Assembly (NCBI GenBank): GCA_963803085.1
Contig: CAWDLE010000014.1
Coordinates: 62,001-126,000, forward strand
Source of the DNA: JACVRW01 sp963803085
Lineage (GTDB): Bacteria; Actinomycetota; Thermoleophilia; Solirubrobacterales; Thermoleophilaceae
DNA: 64,000 nt
Direction: 5' to 3'
The notes beneath the pieces were generated by a model. It made no database searches, was not told where the DNA came from, and saw nothing but the letters and a program-made list of their open reading frames with translations. Positions 43,750 to 56,459 of this stretch are shown one piece after another (position 1 is the stretch's first letter; every line of letters begins with the position of its first letter). A program made the position numbers and the translations under genes.

Positions 43750-45125
43750 GTGCCAGCGCCGCGCCGATGAACGGGTCCGGACCGCGGGCCCCGATCGAGC
43801 TCGACTGCGCCTCCGCGCCGCCCACCACCGTGCTGGTGCGAGGCGCCCGGGTGCTGGACCCGCGCGCGGGACTCGACAAGCTGGGCGACGTGCTGGTGCG
43901 CGACGGGCGGATCGCCGAGGTGGGCGAGAGCCTCAGCGCGCCCGAAGGCGCCGAGGTGGTGGACGCCGGGGGCCTGCATGCGTTCCCGGCCTTCGTCGAC
44001 CCGCACGTGCACCTGCGCACACCTGGGCGTGAGGACGAGGAGGACATCGACTCCGGCACGCGCGCCGCCGCGGCAGGCGGTTTCTGCGCGATCCTCGCCC
44101 AGCCGAACACCGAGCCGGTGGTGGACTCGGCGCCGGTGCTGCGCTCGCTGCGCGAGAAGGCGCGCGGCGAGGCCCGTATCCCGACCGGCTTCATGGCCGC
44201 GATCACCGTAGGCCAGCTCGGCGAGCGGCTCACGGAGATGGCGGAGCTGGCCGAGGTGGGCGCCGCCGGCTTCACGGACGACGGGCTGCCCGTTCGCTCC
44301 GCCGGAGTGATGCGCCAGGCGCTCCAGTACCAGCTGCTGGCCGGGCGGGTGCTCGCGCTCCATGAGGAGGATCCCTCGCTGTCGGGCGACGGTGCGATGC
44401 ACGAGGGCGAGATCTCGGCGCTGCTCGGGGTGGCGGGAATACCGTCGGTGTCCGAGTCGACGATGGTGGCTCGCGACTGCGCGCTCGCCCTCTACGAGCG
44501 CGGGCGCATCCACGTGCAGCACGTGTCCGCGCGCGAGACGGTGGACGCCATCGAGCGAGCGAAGGCCGCGGGCACGCAGGTGACCTGCGAGGCCACGCCT
44601 CACCACCTTCTGCTCACCGACGATGCGGTTCGCACGCTCGACACGAACATGAAGATGAACCCGCCGCTGCGGGCGGAGTCGGACCGCCAGGCTCTGATCG
44701 AGGGGCTGCGCTCGGGCGCGATCGACTGCATCGCCACCGACCACGCTCCTCACGCGCGCGAGGAGAAGGAGCAGCCGTTCGAGCTCGCGCCGATGGGGGT
44801 CACCGGCCTCGAGACCGCCTTCGCGGCACTGCACACGGGCCTGGTGTTGCCGGGCGTGATCGGGCTCGAGCTGCTCGTGGAGCGCATGACCGCGGGCGGC
44901 GAGCCCTACGGCCTCGTGGTGCCGACATTGGCACCCGGGTCACCTGCAAATCTCTGCCTCGTGGACCTCGAGGCGGACTGGGACGTGGGCGACGCGGGCT
45001 ACGAGAGCCGCTCTGCGAACTGCGCCTTCGCCGGCCGACGGCTCACCGGCCGCGTGCGCATGACGATCGCCGACGGCGCGGTGGCCTACCGCGAGCGCAG
45101 CTTCGCGCTCGGCGCCGTGGCATGA
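43746..45125 (+). CDS. pyrC: Dihydroorotase
   Basis: The 459-residue protein is a class I amidohydrolase: AFVDPHVHLRTPGREDEEDI (metal-binding HxH), GGFCAILAQPNTEPVVDSAP, EATPHHLLLTDDAVRTLDTN (His ligands), and IATDHAPHAREEKEQPF with the catalytic Asp. It closes carbamoyl-aspartate to dihydroorotate. The first 40 residues include a short acidic/Ala-rich extension (APMNGSGPRAPIELDCASAP). It overlaps both pyrB and carA by 4 nt. Confidence 0.95.
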   Translation: MSASAAPMNGSGPRAPIELDCASAPPTTVLVRGARVLDPRAGLDKLGDVLVRDGRIAEVGESLSAPEGAEVVDAGGLHAFPAFVDPHVHLRTPGREDEEDIDSGTRAAAAGGFCAILAQPNTEPVVDSAPVLRSLREKARGEARIPTGFMAAITVGQLGERLTEMAELAEVGAAGFTDDGLPVRSAGVMRQALQYQLLAGRVLALHEEDPSLSGDGAMHEGEISALLGVAGIPSVSESTMVARDCALALYERGRIHVQHVSARETVDAIERAKAAGTQVTCEATPHHLLLTDDAVRTLDTNMKMNPPLRAESDRQALIEGLRSGAIDCIATDHAPHAREEKEQPFELAPMGVTGLETAFAALHTGLVLPGVIGLELLVERMTAGGEPYGLVVPTLAPGSPANLCLVDLEADWDVGDAGYESRSANCAFAGRRLTGRVRMTIADGAVAYRERSFALGAVA

Positions 45126-46250
45126 GCGCGGCCTACCTGCTGCTCGAGGACGGCACCCGCTTCGACGGCGAGTCTGTGGGGGCGGCGCCCGCCTCGCCCG
45201 CGGCCGGCAGCCCCGGCACCGGCGAGGTTGTCTTCAACACAGCCATGTCGGGCTACCAGGAGGCGGTCACCGACCCGAGCTACGCGGGTCAGATCATCGT
45301 CTTCACGTACCCGCTGATCGGGAACTACGGCGTGGCGCAGGCCCACATGGAGTCGGACCGCATCCACGCGCGCGCGGTGATCATGCGCGAGGGCATCGAC
45401 CGCGAGGACGCGTCACACGCGGAGGGCGGCTGGCTCACCTGGCTTGCGGACTGCGGCATCCCGGCGCTCTCGGGCGTCGACACGCGCGCGCTCGTTCGCC
45501 ATATCCGCGACAAGGGGGCGATGCGCGGCGGAATCTTCGCTGCGGACGTGCCCGAGGCGCAGGCTCGCGAGCGGGTGATGGCCGAGCCGTCGATGACGGG
45601 CGCCGACTTCGCGCGAGAGGTCACGCCGGCGGAGCCGCTGATCCTCGAGGGCAACGGGCCGCGCGTGATCGCGATCGACACCGGAATCAAGACCTCGATC
45701 GTGCGCAACCTGCGCGAGCGCGGCGTGCACCTCGAGCTGCACCCCTGCACGGTCACCTCGGAGCAGCTCCTCGCACGAAAGCCGGATGCGGTGTTCCTTG
45801 CAAATGGCCCGGGCGACCCGGCCGCGCTCGACTACATCGTGGACGCGGTGCGCGGAGTCGTGGGGAAGACGCCGGTCTGGGGCATCTGCCTCGGCCACCA
45901 GCTGCTCTGCCGGGCCGTTGGGCTCGAGACCTACAAGCTGCCCTTCGGCCACCGCGGCGCGAACCATCCGGTGAAGGACCTCGAGACCGGTCGCATCGAG
46001 ATCACCTCGCAGAACCACGGCTTCGCGGTGCTCGGCCCAGGCGGCCAACGGACGATCGACACAGACGAGGCGGTTCGCTGGGAGACCGACTTCGGCGTGG
46101 CCGAGCTCCAGCAGCTGAACCTCTACGACAGGACGGTCGAGGGTCTCGTGCTGCGCGACGTGGAGGGTTCGACGGTGCAGTACCACCCGGAGGCCGGGCC
46201 GGGTCCGCACGACGCCCTGCACCTCTTCGACCGCTTCCTGGAGCGCCTCG

Positions 46251-46261
<11 letters not shown>
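45122..46261 (+). CDS. carA: Carbamoyl-phosphate synthase small (glutaminase) subunit
   Basis: The 379-residue protein has the CPSase small-chain N-domain (VVFNTAMSGYQEAVTDPSYA) and a class I glutamine amidotransferase domain. The nucleophile Cys is in GICLGHQLLCRAVGLETYKL and the His-Glu pair in VQYHPEAGPGPHD. It supplies ammonia from glutamine to CarB. It starts with the pyrC-overlapping ATGA and its end overlaps carB by 11 nt. Confidence 0.96.
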
Positions 46262-49363
<3,102 letters not shown>

Positions 49364-49367
<4 letters not shown>

Positions 49368-50185
49368 GCGAGCCGCGGACGCTTGCGCCCCCCGAGCGCC
49401 GTGTGGCGATCGTGTCGGGCGTCGAGCGGCTCGGCGCCTACCACCTCGTCACGGCGCACGACGCGTCCGGCCCAAGGGACCCACGGCCGGGGCAGTTCTA
49501 CATGCTCGCTGCCGAGGAGTGCTGGGGCGGCGGAGGCGACGAGCGTCCGTACCTGCCGAGGGCGTTTTCGTACGCCCGTGCGCACGTGGAGCCAGACGGT
49601 GTGTCGCTCGGCTTTCTGCTCGAGGCCATCGGTCCGGGCACGGAGCGCCTGTCGGAGCTCGGGCCCGACGACCGCCTCACCCTGGTGGGACCGCTCGGGA
49701 TCGGATTCCGCCCACCGCCCGCCGGGGCTCCGCCGCTGCTCGTGGGAGGCGGCATCGGGGCCGCCCCGCTGCTGTGCCTCCAGGAGGAGCTCGACGAGCC
49801 GACCGTGCTGCTCGGCTTCCGCAGCGCCGGCTACGCGCAGGCGGCTGCACTGTTCAGCGGAGACCCCAGTGTGGTCACGGACGACGGCTCCGTCGGCTCC
49901 CAGGCATTCGTGACGGAGCTGCTTGCCGCTGAGCTCGACGCCGGCTCCGACGTGACGGTCTACGCGTGTGGGCCGCCGCCGATGCTCGAGGCGGTGCGAG
50001 CGCTGTGCGCCGAGCGCGGCGTGGCCGCACAGCTCGCGCTCGAGTCGGGCATGGCCTGCGGCTTCGGCGCCTGCTTCGGGTGCGTCGTGCCGACCGCGGA
50101 CGGCTACGTGCGCCTGTGCGTGGACGGGCCGGTGCTCGACGCTGACCGCCTCGAGACCGCGCTGTACGCGGGGAGCGGCCACTGA
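49364..50185 (+). CDS. pyrK: Dihydroorotate dehydrogenase electron-transfer subunit
   Basis: TTG 49364 overlaps the carB stop (TTGA) and gives 273 residues. The FAD-binding RPYLPRAFSYA and LLVGGGIGAAPLLCLQEELD motifs and the C-terminal 2Fe-2S loop ACGFGACFGCV with a fourth Cys in YVRLCVDG identify PyrK. It passes electrons from PyrD's FMN to NAD+. Its presence means the adjoining PyrD is class 1B. Confidence 0.92.
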
Positions 50186-51088
50186 TGAGCGGGCTCGAGC
50201 TCTGCGGCGTGGCTCTGCGCGGCCCCCTCCTCAACGGCTCTGGGACGTTCGACGCGATAGCCGCCCGGCGCGCCTTTGGCGACGCGCTGCTGGAGCGCTT
50301 CCCCTTCGACGCGTTCGTGTCCAAGACGATCACCCTGCGCGCCCCGGCAGGGCAACCCCCCGCCGCGGCTCTGGGAGACACCGGCCGGCATGATCAACTC
50401 GATCGGGCTGCCGAACAAGGGTCTTGACGGATTCCTGGCCTCTGACCTGCCGGAGCTGGCGGAGCTCCCCGTCCCGCTCGTGGTCTCCGTGATGGGCTTC
50501 GGCCGCGACGAACTGGCACGCCTCGTGGCGGCGGTGGGGGAGCGCGACGAGGTCTCGATGCTGGAGCTGAACGTGTCCTGCCCGAACGTGGAGACCGGCC
50601 TGATCATGGGCGCCGATCCCGCCGAGACCGCGCTGGCGCTGGAGCGGGTGCGCCTGGAGACAACGAAGCCGCTGATCGTGAAGCTGACTCCCAACGCCAC
50701 GGACCCCGGCGCGGTGGCCGCCGCCGCCGAGGAGGCGGGCGCGGACGCCGTCTCGCTCGTGAACACGCTCAAGGGCATGGCGCTCCACCCGGACACCGGC
50801 GAGCCCTGGCTAGGCGGCCGCACCGGAGGGCTATCGGGCCCCGCGATCCGGGCGATCGCGCTCGAGCAGGTGGCGGCCGTAGCAAGCCGCGTGCAGATCC
50901 CCGTGATCGGCATGGGAGGAATCGCGAGTGGCCGCCAAGCGGCCGATTTCATGGCCGCGGGGGCCTCGGCGGTGGCCGTGGGCACAGAAAATTTCCGCGA
51001 CCCGGCCGCGGGACGACGGATCGGGGCCGAGCTCGGCGAGCTGTCCCTTCCCGGCAGTGGAGATACCACCGCCTCGACACGTGTCTGA
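50185..51088 (+). CDS. pyrD: Dihydroorotate dehydrogenase, class 1B catalytic subunit, one frameshift
   Basis: ATG 50185 overlaps the pyrK stop (TGATG). After VSKTITLRAP the frame breaks near 50355 in a C/G-rich run and resumes as GNPPPRLWETPAGMINSIGL and PNKGLDGFLA. The FMN/substrate motifs ELNVSCPNVETGLIMGADPA (catalytic Cys), VKLTPNATDPGAVAAAAEEA and VIGMGGIASGRQAADFMAAG are intact. As an essential pathway enzyme in an otherwise intact operon it is more likely to be interrupted by an assembly indel than truly broken. Confidence 0.9.
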
Positions 51089-51313
51089 GCCCGTTTGGGT
51101 GACACGAGCACGCTGAATCTGCGGAAGATGCGGGAACTTTCCGCCAGTTGCGGGGGAAAGTGCGAATTTGCTCACGAAAAGCCCTGCAAACGAATGGAAA
51201 ACGCTCAAGGAGCCGTAACCAACCTGAAGCTCAGGTCGAGGTCCAGCTGAATTCGCGGATTTTTTGCGTGTTCCCCCTCGACGCCAGCGGCACAGCGTGT
51301 ACTATCGCCGCCC
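51089..51313 (+). promoter_or_regulatory. Promoter region of mihF; possible leaderless start
   Basis: The gap is locally AT-richer than the surrounding genes. A hairpin actttcc/ggaaagt (51136-51161) may end the pyr transcript. An extended -10 box tgtactat (TACTAT 51300-51305) would start transcription 1-2 nt before the mihF ATG, predicting leaderless or near-leaderless mRNA. No -35 is convincing. No pyrF is present here. Confidence 0.55.
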
Positions 51314-51664
51314 ATGCCGGCCGCCCCTCAGTCGCCCGCCAAAGCTCACCCGGCGGGCCACGCACCCGAACGCTCGCTAACCCAGCGAATGGACGCTCTC
51401 GAGAGAGCAAATGACATCCGGACGCGCCGCGCGAAACTCAAGCGAGACCTCAAGGCGGGACGCGCCCATATCCACGGGCTCCTGCTGGATCCGCCCGAAT
51501 ATGTGCTCACGGCCAAGGTCTTCGATCTGCTCCTGGCCGTGCCGAAATACGGGCGCGTGAAGGTGAACCGCATTCTCACGCACTGCCGTATATCGCCGAG
51601 CAAGACCATCGGCGGGCTCTCCGAGCGGCAGCGCAACGAGCTCGTCTCGTACCTGCGCCGATAG
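51314..51664 (+). CDS. mihF: Actinobacterial integration host factor (mIHF)
   Basis: The 116-residue protein has the mIHF signature ALERANDIRTRRAKLKRDLK and then the H2TH DNA-binding core HGLLLDPPEYVLTAKVFDLL, KYGRVKVNRILTHCRISPSK and IGGLSERQRNELVSYLRR. It bends DNA and organises the nucleoid. The first 25 residues are a Pro/Ala/His-rich extension. Its stop overlaps the apparent start of gmk (ATAG). Confidence 0.93.
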   Translation: MPAAPQSPAKAHPAGHAPERSLTQRMDALERANDIRTRRAKLKRDLKAGRAHIHGLLLDPPEYVLTAKVFDLLLAVPKYGRVKVNRILTHCRISPSKTIGGLSERQRNELVSYLRR

Positions 51665-52209
51665 CCCCGATCCTCGTCATCACGGGGCCCTCCGGCGTTG
51701 GCAAGGGAACGCTCATAAAGTCGCTCCTGGAGCGGGTTCCTGGCCTCCAGCTGGCTGTCTCGGCCACCACTCGCGATCCGCGCCCCGGGGAGGTCAATGG
51801 GGTCGACTATCACTTCCTGAGCCAGGAGGACTTCGATCGCCGCGTCGCGGCCGGGGAGTTCGTGGAGCACGCGGTCTACGCGGGCAACAGCTACGGCACG
51901 CTGCGGAGCGAGCTCGAGCGCCCGGCCCGCGGAATAGTCCTCGAGATCGATGTCCAGGGTGCGCGCCAGGTGCAGGAAACGCTCCCGGAAGCTACGAGAA
52001 TCTTCATCGAGCCGCCGTCATTCGACGCGCTCGTCGAGCGGCTCACCGCCCGGGGCGCCGATTCACCCGAGCAGATCGAGCGCCGGCTGGCCGCTGCGCG
52101 GGAGGAGCTGGAGGCGCGCGACGAGTTCCCGCACCACGTGTGCAACGACGACCTGGAGCGCGCTGTGGAGGAGATCGCTCAGCTTGCCGCTACGATGTGT
52201 CCGCCTTGA
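51661..52209 (+). CDS. gmk: Guanylate kinase, non-canonical start
   Basis: The 182-residue frame begins APILVITGPSGVGKGTLIKS (P-loop) and holds VSATTRDPRPGEVNGVDYHF, EHAVYAGNSYGT and EIDVQGARQVQETLPEATRI, a complete guanylate kinase. The codon before Ala is ATA 51661, overlapping the mihF stop as ATAG. No ATG, GTG or TTG precedes it in frame over the 60 nt I checked, and the first canonical start inside (GTG 51862) would remove the P-loop. Either AUA initiates by coupling or a base is wrong here. Confidence 0.9.
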   Translation: MAPILVITGPSGVGKGTLIKSLLERVPGLQLAVSATTRDPRPGEVNGVDYHFLSQEDFDRRVAAGEFVEHAVYAGNSYGTLRSELERPARGIVLEIDVQGARQVQETLPEATRIFIEPPSFDALVERLTARGADSPEQIERRLAAAREELEARDEFPHHVCNDDLERAVEEIAQLAATMCPP

Positions 52210-52433
52210 TTAAGCCACGTCTAGACAAGCTGCTCGAGCGAGTCGACTCCCACTACGCGGTGGTCCTCGTGGCCGCCAAGCGTGCGCGGCAGATCAACTC
52301 GTACTACCACAACCTCGGCGAGGGGACCTTCGACGAGTACCCGCCTCCCATGGTGGAGACCGGGTCGAAGAACTACCTGAAGATCTCCCTCGAGGAGATC
52401 GCCGCCGGGAAGATCAAGTACCGCTACCGCTAG
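52206..52433 (+). CDS. rpoZ: RNA polymerase omega subunit
   Basis: The 75-residue protein IKPRLDKLLERVDSHYAVVL, VAAKRARQINSYYHNLGEG and PPMVETGSKNYLKISLEEIA matches actinobacterial omega, with the conserved VAAKRARQIN helix that clamps the beta' tail. I chose TTG 52206 (TTGA overlap with gmk) because the family begins M-I-x-P-R; a GTG nine bases upstream is an alternative. Confidence 0.92.
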   Translation: MIKPRLDKLLERVDSHYAVVLVAAKRARQINSYYHNLGEGTFDEYPPPMVETGSKNYLKISLEEIAAGKIKYRYR

Positions 52434-52440
52434 GAGGCGC

Positions 52441-53715
52441 GTGGCCCGCATCCTGCTCGGCGTAAGCGGGGGGATTGCCGCCTACAAAGCGGTCGAGCTT
52501 GTGCGGCTCGCCACCGCGGCGGGCCATTCGGTGCGGGTGGTGCAGACGCCCGCGAGCCTTCAGTTCGTCGGGCGCGCGACCTTCGAGGGCGTCACCGGCG
52601 CGCCCGTGCTCGTCGACGAGTTCGAGCCGGACCCCGCGCGCGGTGCCTTCCCGGGCGACCCCGCCCTCGACCACAACCCGATCTCGCACCTCGAGCTCGT
52701 GGCGCGCTGCGACGTGCTCGTAGTGGCGCCGGCCTCGGCGAACACGGTGGCGAAGCTGGCCCACGGGCTCGCCGACAACCTGCTCACCTCGGCGGCGCTC
52801 GCCAACACCGCGCCGCTCGTGCTCGCCCCGGCGATGAACACGCACATGTACGAGCATCCCGCCACCCAGGCGAACCTGGAGCTGCTGCGCTCGAGGGGCG
52901 CCCGGATCGTGGATCCGGGGACCGGGCGGCTCGCGTCGAAGGGAGAGTGGGGGGTGGGGCGGCTCGCGGAGCCCCCGGAGATCCTCACGGCGGTCGAGGA
53001 CGCGCTCGGCGCCGGCACGGCCTACACGCCGCACTCCCTCGACGGCCTGCGTGTGCTCGTCACGGCTGGAGGGACTCGCGAGCCGATCGACTCGGTTCGC
53101 TTCGTGGGCAACCGCTCGTCCGGCCGGATGGGTCTGGCGCTGGCGGAGGAGGCCGCGCGACGCGGTGCGGACGTGACGCTGATCGCGGCGAACGTGGCAC
53201 TCGAGCTGCCAGCGACCGCCGTGCCCGTCGAAACGACCGCCGAGCTCGAGGCAGCGGTACGCGAGCGCTTCGGCGACGCCGACGTCCTGATCATGGCCGC
53301 TGCGCCCGCGGACTTCAGGCCCGCTGAGCGCATCGACGAGAAGATCTCGAGGGAGGGCAGCGCAGGACTCAGCATCGAGCTCGAGCCGACCGCAGACATC
53401 GTCGCTGGCGTCGCCGCCGAGCGGCGTCCCGACCAGACCGTGATCGGCTTCGCCGCGGAGCACGGGGAGGGAGCCGTGGAGCGTGGTCGCGCGAAGCTCT
53501 CGCGCAAGGGCCTCGATGCGGTCGTCGTCAACGACATTTCCCGCTCCGACGTCGGCTTCGACAGCACCGACAACGAGGTCACGATCGTGCTGCCCGACGG
53601 CGAGCGCGAGGTCGGACGGCGACCCAAGGCAGAGGTTGCGGCTGCGATCCTGGACGAGGTCGAACGGCTGAGGACGCGCCCCCGAACGGCGAGTACCTTA
53701 GAAACGGATACATGA
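52441..53715 (+). CDS. coaBC: Bifunctional phosphopantothenoylcysteine decarboxylase/synthetase
   Basis: The 424-residue protein starts at GTG. The CoaC half has LLGVSGGIAAYKAVELVRLA, HNPISHLELVARCDVLVVAP (catalytic His) and APAMNTHMYEHPATQANLEL; the CoaB half has LVTAGGTREPIDSVRFVGNR, SGRMGLALAEEA and NDISRSDVGFDSTDNEV. Together they make phosphopantetheine from phosphopantothenate and cysteine for CoA. The gene follows rpoZ by 7 bp, the usual actinobacterial order. Confidence 0.95.
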   Translation: MARILLGVSGGIAAYKAVELVRLATAAGHSVRVVQTPASLQFVGRATFEGVTGAPVLVDEFEPDPARGAFPGDPALDHNPISHLELVARCDVLVVAPASANTVAKLAHGLADNLLTSAALANTAPLVLAPAMNTHMYEHPATQANLELLRSRGARIVDPGTGRLASKGEWGVGRLAEPPEILTAVEDALGAGTAYTPHSLDGLRVLVTAGGTREPIDSVRFVGNRSSGRMGLALAEEAARRGADVTLIAANVALELPATAVPVETTAELEAAVRERFGDADVLIMAAAPADFRPAERIDEKISREGSAGLSIELEPTADIVAGVAAERRPDQTVIGFAAEHGEGAVERGRAKLSRKGLDAVVVNDISRSDVGFDSTDNEVTIVLPDGEREVGRRPKAEVAAAILDEVERLRTRPRTASTLETDT

Positions 53716-54077
53716 GTGAACAGAGCGCATACGAACTCTTCAAGAAGGGCAGCGAACTGCTCGACAGCGGAGACTTCATGGCCGCGTCTGTGCCACTCGA
53801 GCGGGCGCGCTCGCTGGAGCCCGACAAGGGCTCGATCCGCGAGGCGCTGGGCCGGGCCTACTTCCGCTCGCGGCGCTTCGACAAGGCGGCGGAGGAGTTC
53901 GCTGCGGTGGTCGAGCGCTACCCCGTGAACGACTACGCGCACTTCTGCCTGGGACGTTCGCTCGAGAAGACCGGCCGGAGGACGGAGGCGCGCCGCCACG
54001 CGGCCCTCGCCGCCCACATGCGCCCGGACCGCAAGGACTACCAGGCCCTCGCGGCGCGGCTGCAGACGGCCGCCTAG
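53712..54077 (+). CDS. TPR-repeat protein
   Basis: The 121-residue protein has about three tetratricopeptide repeats: AYELFKKGSELLDSGDFMAA, KGSIREALGRAYFRSRRFDK and DYAHFCLGRSLEKTGRRTEA. TPRs mediate protein-protein contacts. It starts with ATG overlapping the coaBC stop (ATGA), so it is the last gene of the mihF-coaBC unit. The partner is unknown. Its stop overlaps the YbjN-like gene on the other strand by 4 nt. Confidence 0.87.
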   Translation: MSEQSAYELFKKGSELLDSGDFMAASVPLERARSLEPDKGSIREALGRAYFRSRRFDKAAEEFAAVVERYPVNDYAHFCLGRSLEKTGRRTEARRHAALAAHMRPDRKDYQALAARLQTAA

Positions 54078-54457
54078 CCCTGCGCGCGGCGGGCCCGGAC
54101 CGCCACCACGGCCTCCGTCACGAGCCCGAGCACGCGGTCCACGCCGCGCTCGTCCGCATCGGATACCGGGATGTCCGCGTGCACCCAGATGTCCTTCGTG
54201 CGCGTGCAGCCGAAGCGCACGATGCGCGTCTGGCGGTTCCACCAGAGCAGCATCCAGGGGTCCAGGTCGCTCGCTGCGTGGAGGGCCAGGGCCTGCACTC
54301 GAAGCAGGCCGTCGGCGATGCGCACGCTCGCCTCGATCGGGTCGCCGCCCGTGTTGTCGCCCGGCACGAGGATGCCCCACTCGGTGTGGGCGAGCCGGCG
54401 CACGCCGAGCGCGTCGATCGACGACAAATACGCATCCACCTCGTCCACCGCGGCCAT
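54074..54457 (-). CDS. YbjN-like protein
   Basis: The 127-residue protein reads DEVDAYLSSIDALGVRRLAH, EWGILVPGDNTGGDPIEASV, RIADGLLRVQALALHAASDL and KDIWVHADIPVSDADERGVD, the alpha-beta YbjN/type III chaperone-like fold. ATG 54457 is preferred because the extension upstream has no fold character. YbjN proteins are small sensory or chaperone-like folds without established function. It is divergent from dtd, whose start is 19 bp away. Confidence 0.75.
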   Translation of the reverse strand: MAAVDEVDAYLSSIDALGVRRLAHTEWGILVPGDNTGGDPIEASVRIADGLLRVQALALHAASDLDPWMLLWWNRQTRIVRFGCTRTKDIWVHADIPVSDADERGVDRVLGLVTEAVVAVRARRAQG

Positions 54458-54476
54458 TCCGGCAGAGTACGGACGC

Positions 54477-54899
54477 GTGCGCGCGCTGGTGCAACGGGTG
54501 AGCCAGGCCTCGGTGACGGTCGACGGCAACGAGGTCGCCCGCATCGGCCCGGGGTTGCTCGTGCTGCTCGGCATCCGCAACGGCGACGGCATCGACCAAG
54601 CCGATCGGCTGGCGCAAAAACTGCTTGCACTGAGGGTGTTCGAGGACGAGGCCGGGAAGATGAACCTGTCCGTCGGCGACGTGGGCGGCGAGGTTCTCTG
54701 CGTCAGTCAGTTCACGCTCTACGGCGACGTCCGCAAGGGCAACCGCCCAAGCTTCATCGAGGCCGCGCCGCCCGACGAGGCGGAGCCGCTCTACGAGCGA
54801 GTGCGGGCCGCCCTCGGCGCAAAGGGCGGCGTATTCGGCGCCCGAATGGACGTCTCGCTCGTGAACGACGGCCCCGTGACGCTGCTGATAGAGACCTAG
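54477..54899 (+). CDS. dtd: D-aminoacyl-tRNA deacylase
   Basis: GTG 54477 gives the 140-residue protein RALVQRVSQASVTVDGNEVA, with GEVLCVSQFTLYGDVRKGNR (active-site SQFTLYGD) and MDVSLVNDGPVTLLIET (Gly-cisPro motif). It hydrolyses D-amino acids or Gly mischarged on tRNA and protects translation. Length and motif spacing are typical. Confidence 0.93.
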   Translation: MRALVQRVSQASVTVDGNEVARIGPGLLVLLGIRNGDGIDQADRLAQKLLALRVFEDEAGKMNLSVGDVGGEVLCVSQFTLYGDVRKGNRPSFIEAAPPDEAEPLYERVRAALGAKGGVFGARMDVSLVNDGPVTLLIET

Positions 54900-54926
54900 C
54901 GCCGCCCAACCCATATCGTTCGCGTC

Positions 54927-56366
54927 ATGGCCATCGCATCGGACGCACTCGTACGGGACAAGCTCTTCATCGGCGGGGAGTGGGTGGAGCCGGCCGGAGA
55001 TGGCTCGATCGAGGTCGTCAACCCGACGACCGAGGAGGTCATCGGCCGCGTCCCGGAGGGCACGCCCGAGGACGCCGACCGCGCCGTGCGCGCCGCGCGG
55101 GCCGCGTTCGACTCGTGGTCGCAGACCCCGCCCGAGGAGCGTGCCCGTCTCTGCGCCGCCATCGGCGAGAAGCTCGGCGAGCGCGGCGATGAGCTCGCGG
55201 CGCTGATCACCACCGAGCTGGGGATGCCGATCGGCCTGTCGAAGATGATCCAGGCCGGGCTGCCGTCGCTCACGTTCTCCTCGATGCCGGAGCTGGTGGG
55301 CGAGGTCAAGTGGGAGGAGGAGGTCGGGAACTCCCTGATCGTGAAGGAGCCGGCCGGCGTGGTGGCCGCGATCACCCCCTGGAACTATCCGCTCCACCAG
55401 ATCGCGAACAAGGTGGCCCCGGCGCTCGCGGCGGGCTGCACAGTGGTGCTGAAGCCGAGCGAGGTGGTTCCCCTCAATGCATTCGTGCTCGCCGAGGTTG
55501 CAATGGAGGTGGGGCTGCCGCAGGGCGTGTTCAACCTCGTGACCGGCACCGGGCCGGTGGTGGGGGAGGCGATCGTCTCGCACCCCGAGACCGACATGGT
55601 CTCCTTCACCGGCTCCACTCGCGCGGGCCGGCGCGTCTCCGAGCTGGCCGCCCAGGCGCCGAAGCCGGTGGCGCTCGAGCTCGGCGGAAAGTCGCCGAAC
55701 GTGATCCTCGACGATGCAGACCTCGAGGAGGCGGTCACCGACGGAGTCGCGAAGTGCTTCCTCAACTCGGGCCAGACCTGCAGCGCCCTCACCCGCATGC
55801 TCGTGCCGCGCGACAAGCTCGAGCAGGCCGAGAAGATCGCGGCGACGATCGCCGACGAGGCCTTCACGCCCGGCGACCCGTTCCAGGACGGCAGCGCCCT
55901 CGGTCCGCTCGTATCCGAGATACAGCGCGAGCGCGTGCGCGGCTACATCGAGAAGGGCGAGGAGGAGGGCGCCCGGCTGGTGGCCGGCGGCGCCGAGCCG
56001 CCCGAGGGTCTCGACAAGGGCTACTTCGTGCGTCCCACGGTCTTCTCGGACGTGACGAGCGACATGACGATCGCGCAGGAGGAAATCTTCGGCCCGGTGC
56101 TCGCGATCATCCCGTACGACGACGAGGACGACGCCATCCGGATCGCCAACGACAGCGTCTACGGCCTCGCCGGCGGAGTCTGGTCAGCTGACGAGGACCG
56201 CGCCCGCAGCGTGGCCGCCAGGATCCGCACTGGCCAGGTCGAAATCAACGGCGGAGCCTTCAACCCGATGGCTCCGTTCGGGGGCTACAAGCAGTCAGGC
56301 CACGGCCGCGAGCTCGGCCGCTACGGCCTCGAGGAGTTCCTCGTGGCCAAGTCGCTTCAGCTCTAG
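54927..56366 (+). CDS. NAD(P)-dependent aldehyde dehydrogenase family protein
   Basis: The 479-residue protein has the full ALDH core: EEVGNSLIVKEPAGVVAAIT, PWNYPLHQIANKVAPALAAG (NAD site), LELGGKSPNVILDDAD (general base Glu) and FLNSGQTCSALTRMLVPRD (nucleophile Cys). It ends MAPFGGYKQSGHGRELGRYG. It oxidises aldehydes to acids; the substrate cannot be told. It starts 27 nt after dtd and is followed by the rimP leader. Confidence 0.92.
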   Translation: MAIASDALVRDKLFIGGEWVEPAGDGSIEVVNPTTEEVIGRVPEGTPEDADRAVRAARAAFDSWSQTPPEERARLCAAIGEKLGERGDELAALITTELGMPIGLSKMIQAGLPSLTFSSMPELVGEVKWEEEVGNSLIVKEPAGVVAAITPWNYPLHQIANKVAPALAAGCTVVLKPSEVVPLNAFVLAEVAMEVGLPQGVFNLVTGTGPVVGEAIVSHPETDMVSFTGSTRAGRRVSELAAQAPKPVALELGGKSPNVILDDADLEEAVTDGVAKCFLNSGQTCSALTRMLVPRDKLEQAEKIAATIADEAFTPGDPFQDGSALGPLVSEIQRERVRGYIEKGEEEGARLVAGGAEPPEGLDKGYFVRPTVFSDVTSDMTIAQEEIFGPVLAIIPYDDEDDAIRIANDSVYGLAGGVWSADEDRARSVAARIRTGQVEINGGAFNPMAPFGGYKQSGHGRELGRYGLEEFLVAKSLQL

Positions 56367-56372
56367 AGCCTC

Positions 56373-56451
56373 TACACTCGTCTTACAACTTCAGTCGTCC
56401 GCCGCCCTTCGGGGCGGCGCCTGAAGGTGGGCCGCGAGGTCCACCTTTTTT
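56373..56451 (+). promoter_or_regulatory. Candidate attenuator before rimP (antiterminator/terminator pair)
   Basis: A -10-like TACACT (56373) is followed by a stem cttcag/ctgaag (56389-56394 with 56421-56426) that encloses a very stable gccgccc-ttcg-gggcggc hairpin. The second structure is aaggtgg/ccacctt (56424-56430 with 56441-56447) followed by a T-run, an intrinsic terminator 9 nt before the rimP ATG. The two share 56424-56426, so only one can form. The -35 is unclear. Confidence 0.6.
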
Positions 56452-56459
56452 GTGAGCAG

